Both the position numbers and the translations under genes were made by a program. From NCBI RefSeq assembly GCF_040438885.1, contig NZ_CP159218.1, forward strand, positions 2,170,001 through 2,234,000: a stretch of 64,000 bases of DNA, given 5' to 3'. The notes beneath the pieces are model-generated. The model searched no databases. It saw only the letters and a list, made by a program, of their open reading frames with translations, and was not told the origin of the DNA. The stretch is from Nakamurella sp. A5-74. Its GTDB lineage: Bacteria > Actinomycetota > Actinomycetes > Mycobacteriales > Nakamurellaceae. Positions 31,756-42,299 of the stretch are shown piece after piece (the stretch's first letter is position 1; each line of letters starts with the position of its first letter).

Positions 31756-32693
31756 GCGCGGCACGTTGGGCCATCGGGACCGCGGTCCTCGGCCGTCCTG
31801 CGTACCTCAACACCGGCAGCAGCCTTCCTGCGGAGCGCACTCGGCAAGCATTGCAGGACAACACGTCCGCCGTGCTCGATGCAGCCACCTCGGCCGGTGT
31901 CGACTGGGTGGACACCGCTCGCTCCTACGGTGACGCCGAGGCCTTCCTCGCGCACTGGCTCGCACTACGCGCGCACCGCCCGGGCTTCGTGGCCCCCACC
32001 GTCTCCAGCAAATGGGGATACCGCTACGTCGGCGGATGGCGCACCGACGCGGACGTGCACGAGGTGAAGGAGCACACCCTGCCACGGTTCCGTCAGCAGT
32101 GGCAGCACTCGCGCGAGCTGTTGGGTGAGCGGATCGGGCTGTACCAGGTGCATTCGTTGACTCCGGACTCGCCGTTGTTGGCTGACACTGCCCTGCTGGC
32201 GGAGCTGGCTGCGCTACGTGAGGTCGGAGTGGCGGTGGGGTTCTCCACGTCCGGCCCGCAGCAGGCGGAAACCGTCAGGGCGGCGAGCCGGATCAGCGTC
32301 GACGGCACGCCGCTGTTCTCCGCCGTGCAGAGCACGTGGACCGTACGGGAGACCTCGGTCGGACCAGCGCTGCAGGAAGCAGCCGACAGCGGGATGACCG
32401 TGCTGGTGAAGGAGGCGCTCGCCAACGGCCTGCTGGCCACCGATCCACCAGCGGCGCTCGCCGGAGTTGCCGCCGCACACGGGAGCACCCCGGACGCGGT
32501 CGCTCTGGCCGCGGTCGCGGCGCAGCCGTTCGTGAGCCGGGTGCTGATCGGGGCGTCCACCGTTGATCAGCTGCGCAGCAACCTGACGGCCGTCGACCTG
32601 GAACTCACGGCGGACGAACTGGCCTCCCTGACCGCGACCCCGGACGAGCCTGCTGTGTACTGGGACCGGCGGTCGCAGCTGCCGTGGCACTGA
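31752..32693 (+). CDS. Aldo/keto reductase
   Basis: The 313-aa protein has the AKR barrel with the catalytic set DTARSYGDAE (Asp and Tyr), VSSKWGYR (Lys) and YQVHSL (His). Near the C-terminus VSRVLIGASTVDQLRSNLTAV matches the NADPH-binding region. It reduces carbonyl compounds with NADPH; substrate unknown. The start overlaps the stop of the PNPOx-like gene, so both depend on the promoter at 31306-31328. The SDR gene follows after 55 bases. Confidence 0.9.
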   Translation: MSAARWAIGTAVLGRPAYLNTGSSLPAERTRQALQDNTSAVLDAATSAGVDWVDTARSYGDAEAFLAHWLALRAHRPGFVAPTVSSKWGYRYVGGWRTDADVHEVKEHTLPRFRQQWQHSRELLGERIGLYQVHSLTPDSPLLADTALLAELAALREVGVAVGFSTSGPQQAETVRAASRISVDGTPLFSAVQSTWTVRETSVGPALQEAADSGMTVLVKEALANGLLATDPPAALAGVAAAHGSTPDAVALAAVAAQPFVSRVLIGASTVDQLRSNLTAVDLELTADELASLTATPDEPAVYWDRRSQLPWH

Positions 32694-32748
32694 CCGGATC
32701 CCTCCGAACCCGTCGCATCGTGCGGCGTATCCACTGAAGGTGAACATC

Positions 32749-33504
32749 GTGACCAACACCGTCCTCATCACCGGTGCCAGCGCCGGATTCGGTGCGGCCA
32801 TCGCCCGCCGGTTCGTCGCCGACGGGCATCGGGTCGTCGCCACCGCGCGTCGGGCAACCAAACTCCAGGAACTGCACGACGAACTCGGTGACGCGCTGCT
32901 GCCGATCGAACTCGACGTCACCGACGCCGCTTCGGTTGCCGCGTTGCCCGATCGACTCCCGGCGGCGTTCGCGGAGATCGACGTCCTGGTCAACAACGCC
33001 GGCCTGGCCAAGGGCCTCGCGCCGGCCGCCGCGGCTGCCCTCTCGGACTGGGACACCATGATCGCCACCAATGTCTCCGGTCTGGTGCACGTGACCCGCG
33101 CGTTCCTGCCCGGCATGGTGGACCGTGATCGCGGGCACGTCGTCAACCTGGGGTCGATCGCCGGTACGTACCCCTACCCGGGTGGCAACGTGTACGGCGC
33201 GACGAAGGCCTTCGTCCACCAGTTCAGCCTGAACCTGCGCTCCGACCTCAAGGGCAGCCGCGTCCGGGTGTCATGCATCGAGCCGGGAATGTGCGGTGGC
33301 ACCGAGTTCTCCACCGTCCGCTTCGACGGCGACGAGGAGAAGGTCGCAGCGCTCTACGACGGCGCCGAACCGATCACCGCGGACGACATCGCCGAGAGTG
33401 TCGCCTGGGTGACGTCGTTGCCGCGGCACGTCAACGTGAACACCATCGAGCTGATGCCGGTCACCCAGAGCTCCGCCGCGCTGCAGATCCAGCGCTGGAG
33501 CTGA
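32749..33504 (+). CDS. Short-chain dehydrogenase/reductase (YdfG-like)
   Basis: The protein has the classical SDR motifs: TGASAGFG cofactor glycine loop near the N-terminus, LDVTDAAS, NNAGLAKG, the catalytic Ser in LGSIAGTYPYPGG, and YGATK with Tyr and Lys. The late segment VSCIEPGMCGGTEFSTVRFDGD is typical of the YdfG (serine/3-hydroxy acid dehydrogenase) branch. The GTG at 32749 is preferred over 32740 because GAAGG lies 8 bases before it; the difference is three residues. Confidence 0.92.
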   Translation: MTNTVLITGASAGFGAAIARRFVADGHRVVATARRATKLQELHDELGDALLPIELDVTDAASVAALPDRLPAAFAEIDVLVNNAGLAKGLAPAAAAALSDWDTMIATNVSGLVHVTRAFLPGMVDRDRGHVVNLGSIAGTYPYPGGNVYGATKAFVHQFSLNLRSDLKGSRVRVSCIEPGMCGGTEFSTVRFDGDEEKVAALYDGAEPITADDIAESVAWVTSLPRHVNVNTIELMPVTQSSAALQIQRWS

Positions 33505-33589
33505 GGCTCAGCGCGTGACCGGCTTCGCCTGCGAGATCGGTCCGGCCGGGAAGCGCACGGCAGCGGCCGGGTCGGTTCCCGGCTACGGC

Positions 33590-33595
33590 TAGCGT
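33590..33595 (+). promoter_or_regulatory. -10 box TAGCGT, leaderless start of dop
   Basis: TAGCGT is followed by 7 bases and the dop ATG at 33603. No PafBC-type upstream element with the right spacing is present. Confidence 0.65.
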
Positions 33596-33602
33596 TGACG
33601 CC

Positions 33603-35114
33603 ATGAGCGTGCAGCGAATCATGGGCACCGAGGTCGAGTACGGCATCTCGGTCCCCGGTGATGTGACGGCCAACCCGGTGATGACCTCGACCCAGGTCGT
33701 GCTGGCCTACGCCGCGTCGGTCGCCGCGCCGCGGGCCCGTCGAGCCCGCTGGGACTACGAGGTCGAGTCCCCACTCCGCGACGCTCGCGGTTACGACCTG
33801 TCTGCCATGTTCGGGGCCATGGTCGATCCGGACGTCGACGATCTCGGAGCGGCCAACGTCATTCTCAGCAACGGCGCCCGGCTGTACGTCGACCATGCAC
33901 ACCCCGAGTTCTCCGCGCCCGAGGTCACCAACCCACTGGACGCCGTGCTGTACGACAAGGCGGGCGAGCGGGTGATGGAGGAGGCCGCCCGGCTGGCCTC
34001 GTCCGTGCCGGGGACTCCGCCGATCCAGATGTACAAGAACAACGTCGACGGCAAGGGCGCCAGCTACGGCACCCACGAGAACTACCTGTGCAGGCGGGAT
34101 GTCGCGTTCCCCGACATCATCACCGGGCTGCTGCCCTTCTTCGCCTCACGCCAGGTCGTGGTGGGCTCCGGCCGGGTCGGTATCGGCCGCAGCGGGCAGA
34201 CCGAGGGCTACCAACTCTCGCAGCGCGCCGACTACATCGAGGTCGAGGTCGGCCTGGAGACCACGCTGAAGCGCGGCATCATCAACACCCGCGACGAACC
34301 GCACGCAGACCCGGAGAAGTACCGGCGGCTGCACGTCATCATCGGTGACGCGACCCTGTCGGAGACCACCACGTTCCTCAAGGTCGGCTGCACGGCGTTG
34401 GTGCTGGCGATGATCGAGGCGGGTGTGCCGTTGGGCGACCTCGCGCTCGAAGGGCCGGTCGAAGCCGTGCACACCATCTCGCACGATGTGACCCTGCAGG
34501 TCACCGTGCCGCTGGCGGACGGCAGGCGGATGACGGGGATCGACCTGCAACGCGCGTACCACGAGCGGGCTGCAGCATTCGTCGAGCGCACCCAGGGCAC
34601 TGACGTCGACCCGCAGACCCGCCAGGTGCTGGACACCTGGGCGCGCGTGCTCGACACCCTCGCCGACGACCCGATGGACCTCGCCGACGAGCTCGACTGG
34701 CCCGCGAAACTGCGGCTGCTCGAGGGGTTCCGGCAGCGTGACGGCCTGTCGTGGGGCGCACCGCGGCTCGCTCTGGTCGACTTGCAGTACTCCGACGTCC
34801 GGCTCGACAAGGGGCTCTACAACCGGCTCGTCTCCCGGGGCTCGATGAAGCGGCTGCTGACCGAGGAGCAGGTGCGGGCCGCGATCCTGGCGCCTCCGGA
34901 GGACACCAGGGCCTACTTCCGCGGGCGGTGCGTCTCCCGGTTCCCGGAGGCGCTGGCCGCTGCGTCGTGGGACTCGGTGATCTTCGACGTCGGCCGGGAG
35001 ACGCTGGTGCGCATTCCCACCATGGAACCCTCCCGCGGCACGAAGGCGCACGTCGGTGAGCTCTTCGACCAGGCGCAGGACGCAGCAGAACTGGTCGACT
35101 CGCTGGCCCGCTGA
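33603..35114 (+). CDS. dop: Deamidase/depupylase of Pup, Dop
   Basis: Dop converts the C-terminal Gln of Pup to Glu so PafA can ligate it, and also removes Pup from substrates. The 503-aa protein shares the glutamine-synthetase-like fold: [14 protein letters not shown] at the N-terminus, the catalytic Asp97 in [35 protein letters not shown] and [24 protein letters not shown]. The insertion between residues 55 and 80 ([19 protein letters not shown]) is the Dop loop absent from PafA, so this is Dop and not a second ligase. Pup encoded next door ends in Gln and therefore needs it. Confidence 0.97.
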   Translation: MSVQRIMGTEVEYGISVPGDVTANPVMTSTQVVLAYAASVAAPRARRARWDYEVESPLRDARGYDLSAMFGAMVDPDVDDLGAANVILSNGARLYVDHAHPEFSAPEVTNPLDAVLYDKAGERVMEEAARLASSVPGTPPIQMYKNNVDGKGASYGTHENYLCRRDVAFPDIITGLLPFFASRQVVVGSGRVGIGRSGQTEGYQLSQRADYIEVEVGLETTLKRGIINTRDEPHADPEKYRRLHVIIGDATLSETTTFLKVGCTALVLAMIEAGVPLGDLALEGPVEAVHTISHDVTLQVTVPLADGRRMTGIDLQRAYHERAAAFVERTQGTDVDPQTRQVLDTWARVLDTLADDPMDLADELDWPAKLRLLEGFRQRDGLSWGAPRLALVDLQYSDVRLDKGLYNRLVSRGSMKRLLTEEQVRAAILAPPEDTRAYFRGRCVSRFPEALAAASWDSVIFDVGRETLVRIPTMEPSRGTKAHVGELFDQAQDAAELVDSLAR

Positions 35115-35210
35115 GCCGGCGCGGAGACCCGGCCGGGCGTCAGCCCCGTCGCACCGGCCGAGCGACGGTGATCCGATCGCAACCAGCGGGCGGGCCGGTC
35201 GACCCGCGCG

Positions 35211-35233
35211 CTGTCCGTGGACCTCGGTAAGCT
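35211..35233 (+). promoter_or_regulatory. Promoter of pup-prcBA, PafBC-like
   Basis: CTGTCCGTG (35211-35219), 8 bases, TAAGCT (35228-35233). Seven of nine bases fit TTGTCRGTG with exact spacing. The pup ATG is about 100 bases downstream with its own AGGAG, and a small hairpin ACACGC-aag-GCGTGT lies in this leader at 35285-35299. The remaining 35115-35335 gap shows nothing else. Confidence 0.6.
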
Positions 35234-35335
35234 CGTAGTAGCGAGTCATTCCCTGCCGGGAGGGCCGCCGCACTGGGCGGGGCCACACGCAAGGCGTGTT
35301 CCCGTCGGCCGGTCACGAGGACGCAAGGAGCGCAG

Positions 35336-35530
35336 ATGGCGCAGGAGCAGACCACCCGTCAGGGCGGCGGGGGCGAGGACGACACCCCCGACGCCGGTTC
35401 CGGTGGCGGTCAGGAGCGGCGCGAGAAGCTGGCCTCCGACACCGACGACATCCTGGGTGAGATCGACGACGTCCTGGAGACCAACGCCGAGGACTTCGTG
35501 CGCGCCTACGTCCAGAAGGGCGGACAGTGA
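35336..35530 (+). CDS. pup: Prokaryotic ubiquitin-like protein Pup
   Basis: Pup is the intrinsically disordered tag that PafA joins to substrate lysines and Arc recognises. The 64-aa protein is Gly/Asp/Glu-rich, with a helical C-terminal half ([20 protein letters not shown]) and the invariant ending GGQ. The terminal Gln means it must be deamidated by Dop before ligation. AAGGAG precedes the ATG by 5 bases. Its stop lies 31 bases before the prcB ATG. Confidence 0.98.
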   Translation: MAQEQTTRQGGGGEDDTPDAGSGGGQERREKLASDTDDILGEIDDVLETNAEDFVRAYVQKGGQ

Positions 35531-35561
35531 AGCTGTCGGCCCCACGGTCGGTGCGGCCGCG

Positions 35562-36398
35562 ATGAGCGGATCCTGGCCCGCCCAGGCCATTCCGGCTGCG
35601 TACCTGACCCCCGGCGCCGGGTCGTTCACCGAGTTCGTCGCGCGCACCGAACCGCAACTGCTGCCCGGTAGCCGTTTCGACGGTCGCCCCGCTGCTCTGC
35701 CGGATCTGCCGCACGGCACCACCATCGTCGCCCTCGCCACCCGCGACGGAGTGGTGATCGCCGGTGACCGGCGCGCGACCATGGGATCGATGATCGCCCA
35801 GCGCGACATCGAGAAGGTGTTCGTCACCGACCTGTACTCCGCCGTCGGCATCGCCGGTACCGCCGGCCTGGCGGTCGAGATCGTCCGGATGTTCCAGCTC
35901 GAGCTCGAACACTACGAGAAGATCGAGAGTGTCCGACTGTCGTTGGACGGCAAGGCGAATCGCCTCGCCGCGATGGTCCGCGGCAACCTCGGCGCTGCGC
36001 TGCAGGGCCTGGCCGTCGTCCCACTGTTCGCCGGCTACGACACCGACATCGCCGACCCGTCACGTGCCGGTCGGATCTACTCGTACGACGTGACCGGCGG
36101 ACGGTACTGCGAGCACGACTTCCACGCCGTCGGTTCCGGTTCGGTGTTCGCGAAGTCCGCCCTCAAGAAGCGGTTCCGACCGGGCGTCGCCACCGACGAG
36201 GCCGTTCGCCTGGCCGTCGAGGCGCTCTACGACGCGGCCGACGACGACAGTGCCACCGCCGGTCCCGACCTGACCCGCCGGATCTTCCCGGTCGTGGTGG
36301 CGATCGGGACGGACGGGGCGATCCGCTGGACGGACGACGCCGTGGGCGCGATCGCCGAGCAGGTCGTCGCCGACCGACTGCTCCGGCCGGGTGGCTGA
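35562..36398 (+). CDS. prcB: 20S proteasome beta subunit PrcB
   Basis: PrcB forms the two inner catalytic rings of the 20S core. The ATG at 35562 gives 278 aa, with a 52-residue propeptide removed on assembly. The mature chain starts at Thr53 in [10 protein letters not shown], the N-terminal nucleophile. Further marks are [25 protein letters not shown] with the conserved Asp and Lys, and [17 protein letters not shown] with the Ser-Gly-Ser set. No strong ribosome binding site precedes it, and translation may depend on pup, 31 bases upstream. Confidence 0.97.
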   Translation: MSGSWPAQAIPAAYLTPGAGSFTEFVARTEPQLLPGSRFDGRPAALPDLPHGTTIVALATRDGVVIAGDRRATMGSMIAQRDIEKVFVTDLYSAVGIAGTAGLAVEIVRMFQLELEHYEKIESVRLSLDGKANRLAAMVRGNLGAALQGLAVVPLFAGYDTDIADPSRAGRIYSYDVTGGRYCEHDFHAVGSGSVFAKSALKKRFRPGVATDEAVRLAVEALYDAADDDSATAGPDLTRRIFPVVVAIGTDGAIRWTDDAVGAIAEQVVADRLLRPGG

Positions 36399-36463
36399 GC
36401 AGCGATGAAGGTACGAAGACCCGGCCCGCCGGTGGGCGGCCGCAACCGAGGAGCACGCCTGCT

Positions 36464-37333
36464 GTGACGATGCCGATGTACGCCTCACCCGAGCAGTACA
36501 TGCGCGACCGCTCGGACTACGCCCGCAAGGGGATCGCCCGGGGCCGCAGCGTCGTCGTGACGATCTTCTCCGGCGGGGTGCTGTTCGTGGCGGAGAGTCC
36601 GTCGGCGACCCTGCACAAGGTCTCGGAGATCTACGACCGGATCGGGTTCGCCGCCACCGGTCGGTACAACGAGTTCGAGAACCTCCGCACCGCCGGGATC
36701 AGGCTGGCCGACGTCCGCGGGTACTCGTACGACCGCAAGGACGTCAACGCGCGATGGCTCGCGAACGCCTACGCACAGACCCTCGGATCGATCTTCTCCG
36801 AGCACTCCAAGCCCCTGGAGGTCGAGCTCTGCGTTGCCGAGGTCGGCCGACCCGGTGACCCGGCGGACGGCAGCGCCGACCAGCTGTACCGCATCACCTA
36901 CGACGGCTCGATCTTCGACGAACCGAAGTTCGCCGTCATGGGCGGCGTCACCGAGCCGGTGGCCACCTCGCTCACCGCCTCCTGGACGCAGGGCTGGGAC
37001 CTGACCACGGCGCTCCGAGCCTGTGTCGCCGCACTCGGCAGCGCCGCGGACGGCTCCAGCCGGGAGATCCCGGCGGACCTGCTCGAGGTCGCCGTCCTCG
37101 ACCGCCGGTTGAGCGGACGGACCTTCCGGCGCGTGCACGGTGCAGCACTGGACGCGCTGCTCGCCGACCCGCAGCAGGCCGGCACAGCAGACACCGCAGT
37201 CATCGAGCAGCCGGTCGACCCCGGCGCCCCGGTGCTCGACAACGCGCCGGACCCCGCGCCCGACCTGACCGTCGAACACGCCCAGCACGAGGCACCCCAG
37301 GAAGGGGAAACGCCCCCCGCGGGCACCACATGA
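36464..37333 (+). CDS. prcA: 20S proteasome alpha subunit PrcA
   Basis: PrcA forms the outer gating rings and the docking surface for Arc. The 289-aa protein has the alpha signature [29 protein letters not shown], the H0 helix and gate, and the core strands [18 protein letters not shown] and [15 protein letters not shown]. An acidic, Pro-rich C-terminal extension of about 50 residues follows the fold. GTG 36464 and ATG 36470 are both possible starts, with GAGGAG about 10 bases upstream. Its stop overlaps the next start (ATGA), linking it to a membrane protein gene. Confidence 0.97.
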   Translation: MTMPMYASPEQYMRDRSDYARKGIARGRSVVVTIFSGGVLFVAESPSATLHKVSEIYDRIGFAATGRYNEFENLRTAGIRLADVRGYSYDRKDVNARWLANAYAQTLGSIFSEHSKPLEVELCVAEVGRPGDPADGSADQLYRITYDGSIFDEPKFAVMGGVTEPVATSLTASWTQGWDLTTALRACVAALGSAADGSSREIPADLLEVAVLDRRLSGRTFRRVHGAALDALLADPQQAGTADTAVIEQPVDPGAPVLDNAPDPAPDLTVEHAQHEAPQEGETPPAGTT

Positions 37334-38733
37334 TCATCGAATGGATCCTGCTGTTCGTCGGTCTGCTGCTCATCGCCGGTACCGCCCTGTTCGTCGCCGC
37401 CGAATTCGCACTGGTCACCGTCGACCGGGCGACCGTCAACCGGCAGGCCGCGGCGGGCGATGCAGGTGCGCGGTCGCTGCAGGCCGGTCTGAAGTCGCTG
37501 TCCACCCAGCTCTCCGGCGCCCAGGTCGGCATCACCGTGACCACGCTGGCCCTGGGGTTCGTGATGGAGCCTTCGCTCGCTTCACTGCTGGCCGGACCGT
37601 TGGACGCGCTCGGGCTGTCCGACGGGGCAGCCGGCACGGTCAGCGTCCTGATCGCGCTGGTGGTGGCCACCCTGCTGTCGATGGTGTTCGGCGAGTTGGT
37701 GCCCAAGAACATCGCGATCTCTTCGCCGCTGCCGACGGCCAAGGCCGTCATCGGGCCGATGCGGATGGCCACCATGCTGTTCCGGCCGCTCATCTATGTG
37801 CTCAACGGCACGGCCAACGGGGTGCTCCGGATGATCGGTATCGAACCCCAGGAGGAGCTGCGCAGCGCCCGCTCCGCCGAGGAGCTCGAGTCGCTGGTCC
37901 GCAGGTCCGGCGCGCAGGGCACCCTGGAGCAGCCGACGGCCGGCCTGCTGGCCCGCTCGATCTCCTTCTCCGACAAGGCCGCCGACGACGTGATGACGCC
38001 GCGCACGGCGGTCCGGTTCGTCCGCCGCAGCGATCCGGCCACCGAGATCATCGCGGCTGCGGTCGAGACCGGCCATTCCCGCTTCCCGGTGTTCGGCGAG
38101 GACCACGACGACATCGTCGGTCTGGTCCACCTGAAGCGAGCGGTGGCGATCCCGCCGGACGAGCGCGAGGGTGTCACCGCGGGCCAGCTGATGGTCGACG
38201 TGCCGGTGGTACCGGAAACCATCCCGCTGGACGACCTGCTCGACCAGCTGCGCGCCGTCGGCCTGCAGATGGCGGTGGTGGCCGACGAGTACGGCGGCAC
38301 CGCCGGCATCCTCACCCTCGAGGACGTGGTCGAGGAGCTGGTCGGTGAGATCACCGACGAACACGATCCGGTGGCCGGTCGGGCCGAGCGTCGTCGGGAC
38401 GGCACCTGGACCTTCGTCGGCACGCTGCGACCCGACGAGATCGAGGAGTTCTCCGGCGTCGAGCTGCCCGAGGCCGGACCGTACGAAACCGTTGCGGGCC
38501 TGGTCATCTCGCGTCTGGGCCGGATGCCGGTGACCGGCGATTCGGTCGAGCTGGAGGCCATCGCTGCCGCGGATGCCGTGCTCGGTGCCCTGGAGGACGG
38601 CATCCGGTTGGAGGCCGACACCGAGGAGGACCTGCCGCGGGTGGTGACCGTCCGGCTGACCGTGCTCGAGGTAGAGCGGCGCCGGATCACCCAGGCCCAT
38701 CTGTCCAGCGTCGACCCGGGGAGACGCCTGTGA
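37330..38733 (+). CDS. CNNM/CorC-type membrane protein with CBS pair and CorC_HlyC domain
   Basis: The 467-aa protein has an N-terminal DUF21/CNNM membrane domain (about 1-180, with [18 protein letters not shown] and [16 protein letters not shown]), two CBS motifs (about 200-340, with [13 protein letters not shown] and [22 protein letters not shown]), and a C-terminal CorC_HlyC domain. Relatives are magnesium exporters or are linked to ion homeostasis and membrane stability. The ATG at 37330 overlaps the prcA stop and the stop overlaps the next CNNM gene (GTGA), so three genes from prcA on are translationally chained. Confidence 0.92.
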   Translation: MIIEWILLFVGLLLIAGTALFVAAEFALVTVDRATVNRQAAAGDAGARSLQAGLKSLSTQLSGAQVGITVTTLALGFVMEPSLASLLAGPLDALGLSDGAAGTVSVLIALVVATLLSMVFGELVPKNIAISSPLPTAKAVIGPMRMATMLFRPLIYVLNGTANGVLRMIGIEPQEELRSARSAEELESLVRRSGAQGTLEQPTAGLLARSISFSDKAADDVMTPRTAVRFVRRSDPATEIIAAAVETGHSRFPVFGEDHDDIVGLVHLKRAVAIPPDEREGVTAGQLMVDVPVVPETIPLDDLLDQLRAVGLQMAVVADEYGGTAGILTLEDVVEELVGEITDEHDPVAGRAERRRDGTWTFVGTLRPDEIEEFSGVELPEAGPYETVAGLVISRLGRMPVTGDSVELEAIAAADAVLGALEDGIRLEADTEEDLPRVVTVRLTVLEVERRRITQAHLSSVDPGRRL

Positions 38734-39839
38734 CCACCGAATGGCTGCTGCTGTGTGCGGTGATCCTGCTGCTGATCGCCAGCGCCTTCTTCGTCGGTGC
38801 CGAGTTCGCGCTGGTATCCGCCCGACGCACCGTCGTCGAGCCGTTGGCCGTGCACAGCCGCCGCGCCAGGACCACCCTGCGCGCGATGGAGGACGTGTCG
38901 CTGATGATGGCGACCGCCCAGTTCGGCATCACCCTCTGCGGTGTGCTGCTGGGAGCACTCGGCGAACCGGCCGTGGCGAAGCTGCTGGAGCCGGTCTTCA
39001 ATTCGCTCGGCGTCCCCGAACAGGCGCTGCACCCGGTCGCTCTGGTGGTGGCGCTGCTGCTGGTCGTCTCGGCGCACGTCGCGCTCGGCGAGATGGTGCC
39101 CAAGAACATCGCGCTGGCCGGCCCGGAGAAGACGGCGATCATGTTGGCGCCGTTCCTGATGACGATCGCGAGGTTCCTCGGGCCGCTGATCCGCGGCCTG
39201 AACCGGTTCGCGAACTGGGTCGTGCGCATCACCGGGCACGAGCCGAAGGACGAGGTCGCCTCGTCCTTCACCCGCGAGGAGGTCGCCGGGCTGGTGGCCG
39301 AGTCGCGCGCCGAGGGCCTCATCGACGACGAGGAGCACCAGCTCATTACCTCGGCGTTGGACTTCGAGTCGGACACTTTGCGCAGTGTGCTGCTGGACGA
39401 CGCACAGGTGGTGCCACTGCCGGTCGGTGCGAGCGCCGCCGAGGTCGAGCGGACCTGCGCCCGCACCGGGTTCTCCCGGTTCCCGGTGCTGGACGAACAG
39501 GGCCGCTATGCCGGGTACGTGCACATCAGGGACGTGGTGGGGATCCCGGCGGAGCAGCGCGACGAGCCGTTGCCGCCGGAGCTGATCCGGCCGCTGCCGG
39601 CGTTCTCGGAGAGCACCGAGCTGCGGGCGGCGCTCGACCGGATGCGGCGCGCCGGCGCCCACCTGGCGCAGGTGGCCGTCGATCCGCGCGGGACCCAGGC
39701 GACCCGGCTGGCCGGCCGCGCGATCGCCGTCCCGATGCCGGACCGTCGTCGTGGTCTGGTGGCGTTGGAGGACGTCATCGAACAGCTGATCGGCCACATC
39801 GGCGACGCCACCCGACGGCGCCCCGAGATCGCGGACTAG
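38730..39839 (+). CDS. Second CNNM-type membrane protein, lacking the CorC_HlyC domain
   Basis: The 369-aa paralogue of the preceding gene has the same DUF21 membrane domain ([35 protein letters not shown]) and a CBS pair (about 200-350, with SGFSRFPVL-like [27 protein letters not shown] split by the fold, and [19 protein letters not shown]). It ends there, about 100 residues shorter, without the C-terminal domain. The two probably form a heteromer (inference from tandem, overlapping genes). The GTG start overlaps the previous stop. The stop codon TAG forms part of the pafA -10 box. Confidence 0.9.
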   Translation: MTTEWLLLCAVILLLIASAFFVGAEFALVSARRTVVEPLAVHSRRARTTLRAMEDVSLMMATAQFGITLCGVLLGALGEPAVAKLLEPVFNSLGVPEQALHPVALVVALLLVVSAHVALGEMVPKNIALAGPEKTAIMLAPFLMTIARFLGPLIRGLNRFANWVVRITGHEPKDEVASSFTREEVAGLVAESRAEGLIDDEEHQLITSALDFESDTLRSVLLDDAQVVPLPVGASAAEVERTCARTGFSRFPVLDEQGRYAGYVHIRDVVGIPAEQRDEPLPPELIRPLPAFSESTELRAALDRMRRAGAHLAQVAVDPRGTQATRLAGRAIAVPMPDRRRGLVALEDVIEQLIGHIGDATRRRPEIAD

Positions 39840-39842
39840 GTT
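39837..39842 (+). promoter_or_regulatory. -10 box TAGGTT, leaderless start of pafA
   Basis: TAGGTT shares its TAG with the upstream stop codon and is followed by 7 bases and the ATG at 39850. Confidence 0.65.
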
Positions 39843-39849
39843 CGAGTCC

Positions 39850-41208
39850 ATGCAGCGGCGGATCATGGGTCTGGAGACCGAGTTCGGCATCACCTGTACC
39901 TTCCACGGCCAGCGACGGTTGTCGCCGGACGAGGTGGCCAGGTACCTGTTCCGGCGGGTGGTGGCCTGGGGACGATCGTCGAACGTGTTCCTGCGCAACG
40001 GATCCCGGCTGTACCTTGATGTCGGCTCGCACCCCGAGTACGCGACCGCCGAGTGCGACGACCTGCCGACCCTGATCGCGCACGACAAGGCGGGGGAGCT
40101 GATCCTGCAGGACCTCGTCGTCGACGCCGAGGCCCGGCTCGCCGAGGAGGGAATCGGCGGCGACATCTACCTGTTCAAGAACAACACCGACTCCGCCGGC
40201 AACTCCTACGGCTGCCACGAGAACTTCCTGATCTCCCGGGCCGGGGAATTCTCGAAGATCTCCGACGGGCTGATCCCGTTCCTGGTGACCCGGCAGCTGA
40301 TCGTCGGCGCCGGGAAGGTGCTGCAGTCGACGCGCGGGGCCACCTACTGCCTGTCCCAGCGTGCCGATCACATCTGGGAGGGCGTCTCGAGCGCCACCAC
40401 CCGCTCCCGGCCCATCATCAACACCCGCGACGAACCGCACGCCGACGCGGAACGGTTCCGGCGGCTGCACGTGATCGTCGGCGATTCCAACATGAGCGAG
40501 ACCACGACGCTGCTCAAGGTGGGGAGCGCCGCCCTGGTGCTGGAGATGATCGAGGCGGGCGTCCCGTTGCGGGACTTCACCTTCGAGAACCCGATCCGGG
40601 CCATCCGGGAGATCTCGCACGACATCACCGGCCGTCGACCCGTCCGGCTGGCGAACGGCGATCAGGTGTCCGCGCTGGACGCCCAGTTGGACTACTTCCA
40701 GCGCGCCGTCGACTTCGTCGAGACCCGCGGGAGCGATCCGATCACCGATCGGATCCTGGACCTGTGGGGTCGGACGCTCCGCGCGGTGGAGACGGACGAC
40801 TTCTCCGCGGTCGACACCGAGATCGACTGGGTGATCAAGAAGAAGCTGATCGACTCGTACGCCGGCAAGCACGGGATGGACCTGACGCATCCGCGGATCG
40901 CCCAGCTCGACCTGACCTACCACGACGTCCGTCCGGGACGGGGGGTGTTCAGTCTGTTGCAGCGCAAGGGGATGGCGGCGCGGGTCGTCACCGACGAGCA
41001 GATCATCGAGGCCGAGAACGTCCCGCCGCAGACCACCAGGGCCCGGCTGCGCGGAGAGTTCGTCACTGCCGCCCAGCAGGCCGGCCGCGACTACACGGTC
41101 GACTGGGTGCACCTCAAGCTCAACGACCAGGCGCAGCGCACGGTCCTGCTGAAGGATCCCTTCGCCAGCCAGGACGAGCGGGTGGCACGGCTGATCGCCA
41201 CCATGTGA
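39850..41208 (+). CDS. pafA: Pup-protein ligase PafA
   Basis: PafA joins the C-terminal glutamate of deamidated Pup to lysines of target proteins with ATP. The 452-aa protein has [11 protein letters not shown] at the N-terminus, catalytic Asp57 in [38 protein letters not shown] and [28 protein letters not shown], the ATP/magnesium-binding segments of this glutamine-synthetase-like family. It lacks the loop present in dop. The ATG is placed by the TAGGTT box 7 bases upstream. Confidence 0.97.
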   Translation: MQRRIMGLETEFGITCTFHGQRRLSPDEVARYLFRRVVAWGRSSNVFLRNGSRLYLDVGSHPEYATAECDDLPTLIAHDKAGELILQDLVVDAEARLAEEGIGGDIYLFKNNTDSAGNSYGCHENFLISRAGEFSKISDGLIPFLVTRQLIVGAGKVLQSTRGATYCLSQRADHIWEGVSSATTRSRPIINTRDEPHADAERFRRLHVIVGDSNMSETTTLLKVGSAALVLEMIEAGVPLRDFTFENPIRAIREISHDITGRRPVRLANGDQVSALDAQLDYFQRAVDFVETRGSDPITDRILDLWGRTLRAVETDDFSAVDTEIDWVIKKKLIDSYAGKHGMDLTHPRIAQLDLTYHDVRPGRGVFSLLQRKGMAARVVTDEQIIEAENVPPQTTRARLRGEFVTAAQQAGRDYTVDWVHLKLNDQAQRTVLLKDPFASQDERVARLIATM

Positions 41209-41258
41209 GTGGCCCGGCGCGGCCGGGTGGCCGACCGCGAACAGCGCGGCCGACCCCC

Positions 41259-41264
41259 TAGAGT
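41259..41264 (+). promoter_or_regulatory. -10 box TAGAGT, leaderless start of pafB
   Basis: TAGAGT is followed by 6 bases and the ATG at 41271. No PafBC-type upstream element is seen, so the activator genes do not look autoregulated. Confidence 0.65.
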
Positions 41265-41270
41265 CGATGC

Positions 41271-42299
41271 ATGCCTCCTCCGACCACCACGGCCGCCAAG
41301 GCCGAGCGGCTGCTCAACCTGGTGATCGCTCTGGTCAACACCACCCAGTTCCGCTCCGCCGCCTGGATCCGGCGGAACGTGGCCGGTTACTTCGACACTC
41401 CGTCCGATGAAGCCTTCAACCGGATGTTCGAGCGCGACAAGAACGAGCTCCGCGAGATCGGACTCCCGCTGCAGTCGGACGGCAACGACGGGTACCGGAT
41501 CCCGCCGACCGAGTTCTCGCTGCCACCGCTGGCGTTCACCCCAGCGGAGACCGCTGCCGTCGGCCTCGCCGCCCGGTTGTGGTCGACGACGACGCTGCAG
41601 TCGGCGGGGGAGCAGGCCGTCCGCAAGCTGCGTGAGGCAACCCTCGACGGATCACAGGATCCGGCGGCCGGCGACCGGGACTGGCAGTTCGTCGACTCGG
41701 TGCTGCAGCCGCAGGTCCGCACCGCCGACCCGGCATTCGCGCCGCTGCAGGCGGCGACGGTCTCGCGACGGCAGGTCGGATTCGACTACCGCAAACAGCC
41801 GGACGATCCCCCCGTCAAGCGCCGGTTGCAGCCATGGGGGCTGGTCTCCTTCCGGGGCAAGTGGTACGTGATCGGCAACGATCTGGACCGCGGTGGGCAG
41901 CGCACCTTCCGGTTGTCCAGGATCGTCGGCGCGGTATCGGCGACCGGCAGGCAGGGCGCCTACGAGGTTCCGGCCGACATGGATCTGTTGGAGCAGGTGC
42001 GCCGGGTCGCCGAACCCAACGACGAGCGGCAGGGACGTCTGCTCATCCGTCCGGGCCGCGCCGTCGGTCTGCGCCGGGAGGCGACCCTGGTCGCCGCCGC
42101 ACCGGTCGGCGTACCCGATGCGTCGGACGAACTGCTCGTGCCGATCGTCGGCCTGTGGGACACCGCACGCCGGATCGCCGGGGCGGGCGACGACGTGCTG
42201 GTGCTGGAACCCGCCGATCTGCGCGACGCGGTGATCAGGATCCTGACGGCGGCGAGCCGACTCGATCCGGAGCTCGCGGAGGTCAACGGACATGGCTGA
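41271..42299 (+). CDS. pafB: WYL-domain DNA-damage regulator subunit PafB
   Basis: PafB acts with PafC as the activator of the LexA-independent DNA-damage response in mycobacteria. The 342-aa protein begins with a winged helix (AERLLNLVIALVNTTQFRSAAWIRRNVAGY, FNRMFERDKNELREIGLPL), then a WYL domain (about 150-240) with WGLVSFRGKWYVIGNDLDRGGQRTFRLSRI, and a WCX C-terminal region. WYL domains are thought to sense nucleic-acid signals. The stop overlaps pafC by 8 bases, so both are made in equal amounts. Confidence 0.96.
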   Translation: MPPPTTTAAKAERLLNLVIALVNTTQFRSAAWIRRNVAGYFDTPSDEAFNRMFERDKNELREIGLPLQSDGNDGYRIPPTEFSLPPLAFTPAETAAVGLAARLWSTTTLQSAGEQAVRKLREATLDGSQDPAAGDRDWQFVDSVLQPQVRTADPAFAPLQAATVSRRQVGFDYRKQPDDPPVKRRLQPWGLVSFRGKWYVIGNDLDRGGQRTFRLSRIVGAVSATGRQGAYEVPADMDLLEQVRRVAEPNDERQGRLLIRPGRAVGLRREATLVAAAPVGVPDASDELLVPIVGLWDTARRIAGAGDDVLVLEPADLRDAVIRILTAASRLDPELAEVNGHG

